From: an uncultured Candidatus Melainabacteria bacterium | GTDB taxonomy: Bacteria > Cyanobacteriota > Vampirovibrionia > Gastranaerophilales > Gastranaerophilaceae | Assembly: GCA_934699705.1 (NCBI GenBank) | Contig: CAKUXD010000040.1 | Coordinates: 1 to 12,203 of the forward strand | DNA length: 12,203 nt | Reading direction: 5' to 3' | In this document: piece after piece, positions 1 to 4,772 of the stretch | How the letters are laid out: each line of letters begins with the position of its first letter | How positions within the stretch are numbered: position 1 is the stretch's first letter | Translations under genes and position numbers: made by a program | The notes under the pieces: model-generated | Told to the model about the DNA's origin: nothing | What the model saw: the letters and a program-made list of their open reading frames with translations, nothing else | Database searches by the model: none

Positions 1-2
1 AG

Positions 3-122
3 AGTAATGAACAAGAAAAGGTAGGAACCTTTTTTAAAGCATTAGACACTCTTATCACTCTTCATCAGCGTAAGTATTTTTTACTCAGTATAAACCATAA
101 AAATAAAAAGGAGACGTATTTT
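3..122 (+). CDS. hsdS: Type I restriction-modification specificity subunit HsdS, C-terminal fragment (5' truncated by window edge)
   Basis: Frame 3 is open from the window edge. It encodes a peptide containing EQEKVGTFFKALDTLITLHQRK, which matches from memory the conserved C-terminal repeat of HsdS (usual form: E-Q-x-K-I-G-x-F-F-K-x-L-D-x-x-I-x-L-H-Q-R-K-L). HsdS carries the DNA target-recognition domains of type I restriction enzymes and pairs with HsdM and HsdR; those genes would lie to the left. After HQRK the usual tail (leucine/lysine-rich, ending near FLQKMF) is replaced by YFLLSINHKNKKETYF. There is no stop codon before the integrase ATG in the same frame, so the reading frame fuses to the next gene. 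Removing one T from the T6 run at 77-82 would instead end the protein at a TAA near 91. Family recognition is strong; the exact 3' end is uncertain. Confidence 0.75.
86..96 (+). repeat. Left arm of 11-bp inverted repeat flanking the integrase gene
   Basis: CAGTATAAACC lies inside the HsdS tail just after codons for LL. Its exact reverse complement GGTTTATACTG is at 1073-1083, just past the integrase stop. Tyrosine recombinases beside hsdS genes invert DNA between such repeats. The core is short and similarity does not extend beyond 11 bp, so chance is not excluded. Confidence 0.45.
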
Positions 123-1055
123 ATGTTGAATTCAACACAAAATACTGATTTATTTTGCGAATATTATGCAAGATGGATTAGTATTTACAAAGAAGGAGCA
201 ATCCGAAAAGTTACAATGGATAAGTATTTAATGACATACCAATGGTTAAAAAAACTTATCCCAACACTTATGATATGTGATTTAACAAGAATAACATATC
301 AACAATTGTTAAACGATTATGCAGAAATGCACGAACGTCAGACAACTATGGACTTCCATCATCAATTAAAAGGGGCTATTCTTGATGCGGTCGATGATGG
401 ATTTATCGAAAAAGATCCTACTAGAAAGGCTATCATTAAGGGTAAAACTCCTAAAATCAAAAAGATTAAATATCTTAATCAGTTTGAATTACATACACTT
501 TTAGTAAATTTGAATTTAGGTGATAAAATAAATTGGGATTGGCTAATTTTACTTATAGCAAAGACTGGTATGAGATTTTCAGAAGCGTTAGCCTTAACAC
601 CAAATGATTTTGATTTTGCACACCAAGCTCTATCTATAAGCAAGACATGGAATTATAAAGAAAACGGAGGCTTTTTACCAACAAAAAATAAGTCCTCTGT
701 ACGAAAAATTCAAATAGACTGGCAGACAGTTATACAATTTTCAGAATTAATAAAAAATTTACCTGCTGAATTGCCGATATTTGTAGAATCAGGTAAAAAG
801 CCTTATAATTCAACGGTTAATGGGATATTAGAACGACATTGCAAACGATTAAAAATCCCAATTATTTCAATCCACGGCTTAAGACATACCCATGCATCAT
901 TATTACTTTTTGCTGGAGTTTCAATTGCAAGTGTAGCAAGAAGACTTGGTCATTCAAGCATGACAACAACTCAAAAAACGTACTTGCATATTATTCAGGA
1001 ACTAGAAAATCAAGATGTAGATTTGGTAATGCGTTCATTATCAGGATTAAGTTAA
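123..1055 (+). CDS. Tyrosine recombinase (phage-type integrase) linked to hsdS
   Basis: A 310-residue site-specific recombinase. An N-terminal SAM-like DNA-binding domain (about residues 10-105) precedes the catalytic domain (about 115-305). The catalytic set is complete: Arg151 in TGMRFSEAL, Lys188 in PTKNKSS, His251 and Arg254 in HGLRHTHAS, His277 in LGHSS, and the nucleophile Tyr287 in KTYLHI. The start is supported by AAGGAG at 108-113, nine bases before ATG. The upstream frame stays open into the HsdS fragment, so translational coupling or fusion is possible. From memory, the sequence resembles recombinases of Firmicutes found beside hsdS (such as CreX/PsrA in streptococci), which shuffle specificity domains. 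A tRNA-Phe integration role is an alternative, given the repeats near 3336-3700, but the gene lies about 2.3 kb from them. A terminator follows directly. Family call is firm; role is inferred. Confidence 0.9.
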   Translation: MLNSTQNTDLFCEYYARWISIYKEGAIRKVTMDKYLMTYQWLKKLIPTLMICDLTRITYQQLLNDYAEMHERQTTMDFHHQLKGAILDAVDDGFIEKDPTRKAIIKGKTPKIKKIKYLNQFELHTLLVNLNLGDKINWDWLILLIAKTGMRFSEALALTPNDFDFAHQALSISKTWNYKENGGFLPTKNKSSVRKIQIDWQTVIQFSELIKNLPAELPIFVESGKKPYNSTVNGILERHCKRLKIPIISIHGLRHTHASLLLFAGVSIASVARRLGHSSMTTTQKTYLHIIQELENQDVDLVMRSLSGLS

Positions 1056-1072
1056 ATTAGTGAGTAGTAGAA

Positions 1073-1083
1073 GGTTTATACTG
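1073..1083 (-). repeat. Right arm of 11-bp inverted repeat flanking the integrase gene
   Basis: GGTTTATACTG is the exact reverse complement of 86-96. If the segment between the arms flipped, the HsdS frame would read LLSIN followed by LLLLTNLT and a TAA stop. HsdS would then become an independent protein and the integrase would point the other way. Confidence 0.45.
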
Positions 1084-1084
1084 G

Positions 1085-1113
1085 AAAAGCGAGTATTTTT
1101 TTACTCGCTTTTT
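1085..1113 (+). terminator. Intrinsic terminator after the integrase
   Basis: An 11-bp stem, AAAAGCGAGTA with TACTCGCTTTT (1085-1095 and 1102-1112), encloses a T6 loop and ends in a T-rich tail. It lies 29 bases after the integrase stop and separates it from the next transcription unit. Confidence 0.8.
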
Positions 1114-1115
1114 AT

Positions 1116-1150
1116 TTGTGTCCATAACTGACGTAAGTATAATTTATAAT
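1116..1150 (+). promoter_or_regulatory. Promoter region of the small exported-protein genes, containing a TGTCCATA-CTGAC block
   Basis: TTGTGT (1116-1121), 16 bases, then TATAAT (1138-1143); a second TATAAT is at 1145-1150. The stretch TGTCCATAACTGACGTA (1119-1135) recurs with two changes at 2209-2225. In both places a TTTATA(A/C)T box follows at the same distance, which suggests a common regulator or a special promoter class. Promoter activity is inferred from sequence only. Confidence 0.5.
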
Positions 1151-1180
1151 ATAAATGTAAATTATATATGGAGCAAATTT

Positions 1181-1744
1181 ATGCGATTATTTAAAATACT
1201 TATTTTAGTTTTAATAACATTATTCTTTACTCATACGTCATCAATGGCTACTGTTTTACAAGGTAGCATAGAATATACCATAGAAAAAGCCCGTAAAATT
1301 GCTTTTGATAACGCAGCTTTAAAAATTTCACCGCAAGAATTTTACAACGATAAAAAAGATCCGAATTATTTTATTAATACTTTGTCTTGTATTCGTTCCG
1401 GTATAACCCACGATGATTTTTATAAACCCCGTAAAATAATTCCGTTTTATGAATACAAAAAACTTGCTTTTTACGGCATTCAATATGACGATTCGCCCGC
1501 TAAAAAATATTACTATTCTCCAACGGGCAAATTATTAAAGTACGAAATAAATAACTTCAAAGGCTCTTACCCATATAAAACAATGGCTTACGATATAAAA
1601 GGTAAATTGATAAATATAAACCTTGTTGTATCTTCTACTGAATCTTATTTATATAGTGCCAATAAAGAATTTATAGGCCATTGGATAAATAACCAATTTT
1701 ACAACGCAGACGGTAACAAAGATATTACCCGACACCTTAAATAA
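1181..1744 (+). CDS. Exported protein of unknown function with G-K-L repeat motifs
   Basis: A 187-residue protein. GGAG (1170-1173) is seven bases before this ATG, which makes it a better start than the in-frame GTG at 1118. Residues 1-23 form a classical signal peptide: MRLFK, then a hydrophobic run of I, L, V and F, ending ...SSMA before TVL. The mature part has a basic helical segment (IEYTIEKARKIAFDNAALK, about 30-48). Aromatic repeats follow: YYYSPTGKLLKYE at 110-122, then AYDIKGKLIN at 136-145 and LYSANKEFIGHWINNQFYNADGN at 158-179. These alternating aromatic and glycine-turn segments suggest a beta-rich surface or cell-wall domain. I do not recognise a named family. It shares a probable transcript with the next gene, whose start lies 25 bases downstream. 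Confidence 0.75.
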   Translation: MRLFKILILVLITLFFTHTSSMATVLQGSIEYTIEKARKIAFDNAALKISPQEFYNDKKDPNYFINTLSCIRSGITHDDFYKPRKIIPFYEYKKLAFYGIQYDDSPAKKYYYSPTGKLLKYEINNFKGSYPYKTMAYDIKGKLININLVVSSTESYLYSANKEFIGHWINNQFYNADGNKDITRHLK

Positions 1745-1769
1745 GCCAACGATTGAAAATTAGAAAGGA

Positions 1770-2087
1770 ATGATAAATAATAAGAATATGAAAAATACGT
1801 TTTTAATTTTTACTTTAATATCTTTATTATGTAGCCCAGTTTTTGCTGTGCCAGATACTATAACTGGTGGTGAAATTACTTTTACTGTGTGGGAAGATTC
1901 ATATAACACAGCTTTACACCAAAAGCTTGTTAATGAATATGATAAAAAATATCTTAAATGTAATAAAGCTGGTGATTATTGTAATTATGATTTAAAAAAT
2001 TATGATAACGAAGTTACCATACCTTACGAACTAAATAAACAGCAAGATTACAAAATTATCAAACAAAAAACAATTAAGTTAAATTAA
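1770..2087 (+). CDS. Small exported protein of unknown function
   Basis: A 105-residue product with an N-terminal signal peptide. The hydrophobic run FLIFTLISLLCSPVFA ends in a V-F-A cleavage motif before VPD. The mature part is about 79 residues, hydrophilic and tyrosine/lysine-rich, with a cysteine pair in KYLKCNKAGDYCNYDL that could form a disulfide. The start is ambiguous: AAGGA ends immediately before ATG 1770 (no spacer), while ATG 1788 gives the neater 20-residue signal peptide but lies 18 bases away. The gene follows the preceding exported-protein gene by 25 bases and is probably cotranscribed. No family is recognised and no clear terminator follows. Confidence 0.6.
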   Translation: MINNKNMKNTFLIFTLISLLCSPVFAVPDTITGGEITFTVWEDSYNTALHQKLVNEYDKKYLKCNKAGDYCNYDLKNYDNEVTIPYELNKQQDYKIIKQKTIKLN

Positions 2088-2208
2088 TTTTTCCATTTTT
2101 CTATTGATACATTTACGGTTTCTGCTAGATTATTACTTGAAAATACTAATCTTTGTCCATGTGCATATTTTATTAATTTAGAAGATAAAACAGTTTTGCA
2201 AATAAATA

Positions 2209-2240
2209 TGTCCATATCTGACATATTGTTGTTTTATACT
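2209..2240 (+). promoter_or_regulatory. Second copy of the TGTCCATA-CTGAC promoter block, upstream of the YiiX-like gene
   Basis: TGTCCATATCTGACATA (2209-2225) matches 1119-1135 at 15 of 17 positions. TTTATACT follows at the same distance as TTTATAAT in the first copy. The gap between CTGACA and TATACT is 11 bases, too short for a normal -35/-10 pair, so the conserved block may be an activator or alternative-sigma site. TGTC and GACA form a weak dyad with 7 bases between. The remainder of 2088-2366 is A/T-rich leader with nothing else I can name. Confidence 0.45.
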
Positions 2241-2366
2241 AAGTTTATAAAAAAATATTAAATTTAAAAAATCTAGCCAGGTGTCTAATATACAATTAGA
2301 TATTTTAATTTATTATTTAATAAGGGGATGGTGCATAAATTAAATAAGAGTATGAAAGGAAAAGTA

Positions 2367-3023
2367 ATGGGATTAAAAAGTGTTTACATAGAGAAAGATG
2401 GTAGTTATAAACTTGTAAATGAAATTCCGAAATTTGGAATTAATTATAATGTCGGATATATTGGTTTTTCAAATAATAATTCAAAAGTTGCCAAATTAAT
2501 AAAATGGGGAACTAAATATGATAAAAAAGATAAAATAGAAGCAACTCATGCATTAATCATTATAAATGAACACGAATGTGTCGAAGCACTTATGGATAAA
2601 GGGGTGGTTGTTTCGCCATTATCAAAATACTTTGAGAGTGATGAATTTGATATTATTATAAGAGAACCAAAGGAGTACAATAATATTATTGCAAATGAAA
2701 TTATAAAAACAGCAAAAGATAATGTTGGTGCTCCGTATTCTGCAAAAGCGATATTTATGAGTCTTGGCAGAGGGCTATTTACAGGACATATTATTGACTT
2801 GATAACCAAAGATAAACTTTGGGATCATTTATGTGTAAATAGAATTGGAAAACAAACTTTTATTTGTAGTGGGCTTGTTGCACACTGTCTTCAAGAGGCA
2901 AAATCTTGGACATATAATCATTCTGGGGTTTTACGAAGAAAATTTAGTGGTATAAATCCGGTTGAATTATTATACGAAAATAAAATTTTTAAAGATTTTG
3001 AAAAATCAAAAATTGAGGTATAA
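2367..3023 (+). CDS. Permuted NlpC/P60 (YiiX/YaeF-like) papain-fold hydrolase
   Basis: A 218-residue protein from the ATG with AAAGGA six bases upstream. The ATG at 2328 has its purine run directly abutting, so it is less likely. The motif order is that of circularly permuted NlpC/P60 proteins: an opening V-G-Y-I-G-F-S with a downstream KWGTKYD; His61 in EATHALIII; Glu73 in CVEAL; a G-A-P-Y turn at 121-124; and Cys167 in FICSGLVAHCL. It ends with the usual P-x-E-L-L segment (198-202). In the family these form a Cys-His catalytic pair acting on amide or ester bonds in peptidoglycan or lipids. There is no signal peptide, so a cytoplasmic role or phage-type delivery is possible. The gene lies between the shared promoter block and the tRNA-Phe repeats, so it may be island cargo. 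Confidence 0.7.
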   Translation: MGLKSVYIEKDGSYKLVNEIPKFGINYNVGYIGFSNNNSKVAKLIKWGTKYDKKDKIEATHALIIINEHECVEALMDKGVVVSPLSKYFESDEFDIIIREPKEYNNIIANEIIKTAKDNVGAPYSAKAIFMSLGRGLFTGHIIDLITKDKLWDHLCVNRIGKQTFICSGLVAHCLQEAKSWTYNHSGVLRRKFSGINPVELLYENKIFKDFEKSKIEV

Positions 3024-3128
3024 ACTTTATTAATACAATGAATACTATTGAAAGATAAAGCAACAAGATTTTTAACAAGTTTTGTATCATTAAGTTTTAG
3101 AAACATTATCACTTATTTTGAGAATTTA

Positions 3129-3219
3129 TATCAGAGAGTTTGATAAGTTTTCCCTAAAATTAAGGTAAAAATGAGAAATTTCTCAAACTTCCCATCGAGT
3201 TTTCTCAAACTATCTGATA
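3129..3219. repeat. Inverted repeat with clustered TCAAACT motifs between the cargo genes and the tRNA-Phe repeats
   Basis: TATCAGAGAGTTTGA (3129-3143) and TCAAACTATCTGATA (3205-3219) are inverted copies with one mismatch in 15. Between them are a perfect 14-bp palindrome TGAGAAATTTCTCA (3172-3185) and two direct copies of TTTCTCAAACT (3180-3190 and 3201-3211). This could be recombinase arm-type or operator binding DNA. No gene was found in 3024-3335. CCGTACAA also occurs twice (about 3237 and 3304). Confidence 0.5.
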
Positions 3220-3335
3220 ATCTACACTCACTTTATCCGTACAACGTAAATATATCATTGAAATCCACTAATAACAATGCGTTGCTCAATTAAATCGTTT
3301 TACCCGTACAAACCAAATCATGCTTTCCAATACAA

Positions 3336-3476
3336 CGAGCTGAAGGCGAGTATGGTGAGATTCCGAAACGCTAATAAAAAAAGACCCTTTATAGGTCTTT
3401 CAAAGTGGTGCCGCGTCTCACTCTGCCGAGCAAAAGTTGACTAAATGTCAAGTTTTGCGAGAGGGGAGAACCAAAA
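3336..3476. repeat. Tandem unit A1 (tRNA-Phe 3' end plus terminator)
   Basis: A 141-bp unit, about 97% identical to A2. It contains, left to right: an inverted, degenerate T-arm copy (3354-3371); the tRNA-Phe terminator hairpin (about 3376-3400); the last 14 nt of tRNA-Phe including CCA; and a spacer with a 12-bp near-perfect hairpin (GCAAAAGTTGAC at 3430-3441 with GTCAAGTTTTGC at 3447-3458). Confidence 0.9.
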
Positions 3477-3616
3477 CGAGCTGAAGGCGAGTATGGTGAG
3501 ATTCCGAAACGCTAATAAAAAAGACCCTTTACAGGTCTTTCAAAGTGGTGCCGCGTCTCACTCTGCCGAGCAAAAGTTGACTAAATGTCAAGTTTTGTGA
3601 GAGGGGAGAACCAACA
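3477..3616. repeat. Tandem unit A2 (tRNA-Phe 3' end plus terminator)
   Basis: A 140-bp unit. It differs from A1 by one A in an A-run and three substitutions. The antisense T-arm copy is at 3495-3512. The spacer hairpin is kept: the one change in its arm still allows a wobble pair. Confidence 0.9.
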
Positions 3617-3699
3617 CGAGCTGTAAGCGAGTATGGTGAGATTCCAAAACGCTAATAAAAAAGACCCTTTATAGGTCTTTTTAAGTGGTGCCGCGTCTC
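3617..3699. repeat. Partial unit A3, merging into the intact tRNA-Phe
   Basis: Homology to A1 and A2 runs from the CGAGCTG start through the terminator and stops at 3699, inside the tRNA. From 3700 the sequence is genuine tRNA (GGAATC) instead of the ACTCTG spacer. The antisense T-arm copy is at 3635-3652. This is therefore the original 3' flank of the tRNA gene, of which A1 and A2 are copies. Confidence 0.85.
3657..3682 (-). terminator. Intrinsic terminator of tRNA-Phe
   Basis: On the minus strand AAAAAGACC and GGTCTTTTT form a stem around TATAAAG, followed by a T-run, a few bases after the encoded CCA. The same hairpin is repeated in units A1 and A2. Confidence 0.8.
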
Positions 3700-3761
3700 G
3701 GAATCGAACCAAGGACACAGGGATTTTCAGTCCCTTGCTCTACCAACTGAGCTAACGCGGC
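3686..3761 (-). tRNA. tRNA-Phe(GAA) with encoded CCA
   Basis: A 76-nt cloverleaf on the minus strand. The acceptor GCCGCGT pairs with ACGCGGC, followed by A and CCA. D-arm is GCTCAGTTGGTAGAGC. The anticodon stem AGGGA/TCCCT encloses CTGAAAA (anticodon GAA). T-arm is CTTGG-TTCGATT-CCGAG. It is the only complete copy; its first 16 nt and last 14 nt are each repeated twice more in flanking tandem units. The nearest good promoter lies about 240 bases upstream, beyond the 5' repeats. Confidence 0.97.
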
Positions 3762-3850
3762 ATGCGTTCTATTAAATTTTTCTTTCCCGAGCTCAGTTGT
3801 TAGAGCAAGCACTAACTATATTGAACTTCGGTTTCGCTTCGCTCACCGTT
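3746..3850. repeat. Tandem unit B1 (tRNA-Phe 5' end plus flank)
   Basis: A 105-bp unit overlapping the first 16 nt of the intact tRNA (3746-3761) and its 5' flank starting CATGCG. It holds an inverted D-arm copy at 3790-3809 (AGCTCAGTTGTTAGAGCAAG), which matches the tRNA in 19 of 20 positions. A CTTCGGTTTCGCTTCGCTCACC segment of unknown origin follows. Confidence 0.88.
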
Positions 3851-3955
3851 ACTGAGCTAACGCGGCATGCGTTCTATTAAATTTTTCTTTCCCGAGCTCA
3901 GTTGTCAGAGCAAGCCCTAACTATATTGAACTTCGGTTCCGCTTCGCTCACCATT
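3851..3955. repeat. Tandem unit B2 (tRNA-Phe 5' end plus flank)
   Basis: Exactly 105 bp, with only a few substitutions from B1. It begins with ACTGAGCTAACGCGGC (the first 16 nt of the tRNA, reverse complement). The inverted D-arm copy is at 3895-3914 (18 of 20). Confidence 0.88.
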
Positions 3956-3984
3956 ACTGAGCTAACGCGGCATGCGCTCTTTAA
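3956..3984. repeat. Partial unit B3, promoter-proximal tRNA-Phe 5' end
   Basis: A third copy of the tRNA 5' terminal 16 nt (3956-3971) plus the CATGCG flank. Similarity fades after TTTAA. It is closest to the promoter at 4005-4032, so it probably marks where the tRNA gene originally began. Confidence 0.75.
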
Positions 3985-4004
3985 CGCGAAATGCCTGTAT
4001 GTCT

Positions 4005-4032
4005 ATTTTACATTATAAATTTTTTTCGTCAA
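4005..4032 (-). promoter_or_regulatory. Promoter for the tRNA-Phe locus
   Basis: Minus strand: TTGACG (4032-4027), 16 bases, TAAAAT (4010-4005), giving a start near 3998. The transcript would cross B3, B2 and B1 before the mature tRNA 5' end at 3761, a leader of about 237 nt. Read-through from infC, which ends at 4065, is also possible. Confidence 0.6.
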
Positions 4033-4064
4033 GTTTTATTTATTTTAAAACTTACGTTTTCTAT

Positions 4065-4628
4065 TTATTTGTTACCTTCTTTTGTTTGAGGTCCTAATAA
4101 CAATGTTACGTTTCTACCTTCCATTTGAGGTTTCTTTTCGATTGTTAATGGTTCATCCTTTAAGTCTTCAACAAATCTGTCTGCTAAGTCAAATGCAAGT
4201 TTTGAGTGTTGCATTTCACGACCTCTCAACATTACAACAATTTTTACTTTATTGCCTTGTGCGATGAATTTTTTTATATTATTTATTCTAACTTGATAGT
4301 CATGCGTATCAATTTTATATCTAATTTTTACTTCTTTTACATCTACGGTATGTTGTTTCTTTTTAGCTTCTTTTGCTCGCTTTTCAACTTCGTATTTATA
4401 TTTTCCGTAATTTAATATCTTTGCCACAGGAGGTTCTTGGTTAGGATTAATTAACACTAAGTCTAAATCTGCATCTTCTGCCATTTGAAGCGCTTCTGTT
4501 GTTGGAACTACGCCATGATTTGTTCCATCTTCGCCGATTAATCTAACTTCTTTCGCACGAATCCGTTCGTTCATCATTACTTTATCTTTACTGTCTTTCT
4601 TTTGACCGTATTTATCTTCGCCTGCTAT
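4065..4628 (-). CDS. infC: Translation initiation factor IF-3, probable non-AUG start
   Basis: IF-3 binds the 30S subunit, blocks 50S joining and checks start-codon choice. The conserved core is complete: N-domain ERIRAKEVRLIGEDG and LDLVLINPNQEPPVAKILNYGKY; a lysine-rich linker (KRAKEAKKKQ); C-domain VDVKEVKIRYKID, KIVVMLRGREM and MEGRNV. The first AUG (4577) has no Shine-Dalgarno. Upstream, in frame and directly after a stop (4643-4641), AAGGAG lies at 4642-4637. It is followed by ATC (4631-4629, spacing 5) and ATA (4628-4626, spacing 8), with no ATG, GTG or TTG before 4577. Non-AUG infC starts (AUU, AUC, AUA) are a known self-regulation device, so I chose ATA, giving 187 residues; ATC gives 188. 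The usual rpmI-rplT partners do not follow. Confidence 0.93.
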   Translation of the reverse strand: MAGEDKYGQKKDSKDKVMMNERIRAKEVRLIGEDGTNHGVVPTTEALQMAEDADLDLVLINPNQEPPVAKILNYGKYKYEVEKRAKEAKKKQHTVDVKEVKIRYKIDTHDYQVRINNIKKFIAQGNKVKIVVMLRGREMQHSKLAFDLADRFVEDLKDEPLTIEKKPQMEGRNVTLLLGPQTKEGNK

Positions 4629-4667
4629 GATTGAATCTCCTTATATTATGTTTTTTCTTACTAGTCT

Positions 4668-4676
4668 ATAATAACA
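4668..4676 (-). promoter_or_regulatory. Possible extended -10 promoter of infC
   Basis: Minus strand TGTTATTAT (TG-n-TATTAT) ends at 4668, about 26 bases before the Shine-Dalgarno at 4642. No convincing -35 is seen. This would give a very short leader. Confidence 0.35.
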
Positions 4677-4737
4677 CAATTTCCTTAAACTTAAAGCCCT
4701 TTTTACAAATAATTCTTTACATAAGTTAAAAATAATC

Positions 4738-4766
4738 TTGCCAATAGCAATATTTTGTTGCATAAT
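4738..4766 (+). promoter_or_regulatory. Plus-strand promoter of an orphan small transcript
   Basis: TTGCCA (4738-4743), exactly 17 bases, CATAAT (4761-4766): one mismatch to consensus in each box. No gene lies downstream on this strand, only a terminator. Confidence 0.5.
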
Positions 4767-4772
4767 GTATTT

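Noticed and set aside
839..1060. Plus-strand overlapping frame inside the integrase
   Set aside because: Shadow of the integrase catalytic domain, which shows all active residues in the other frame.
1118..1180. GTG start extending the first exported protein by 21 residues
   Set aside because: It would cover the promoter and spoil the signal peptide; the ATG at 1181 has GGAG at seven bases.
2546..3112. Two minus-strand frames over the YiiX-like gene and its 3' flank
   Set aside because: Shadows of a gene with recognisable active-site motifs; no ribosome binding sites.
123..3761. Simple genomic island with integrase-driven insertion into tRNA-Phe
   Set aside because: The integrase resembles hsdS-linked invertases, lies far from the tRNA, and no matching 14-bp attachment copy is visible to the left. 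It was kept only as an alternative.
3336..3970. CRISPR array
   Set aside because: The repeats are 105-141 bp with no unique spacers, and each is explained as a tRNA-derived tandem unit.
4031..4053. 8-bp A/T hairpin (AAGTTTTA/TAAAACTT) as infC terminator
   Set aside because: The stem is all but GC-free, lacks a T-run on the minus strand, and overlaps the tRNA-Phe -35.
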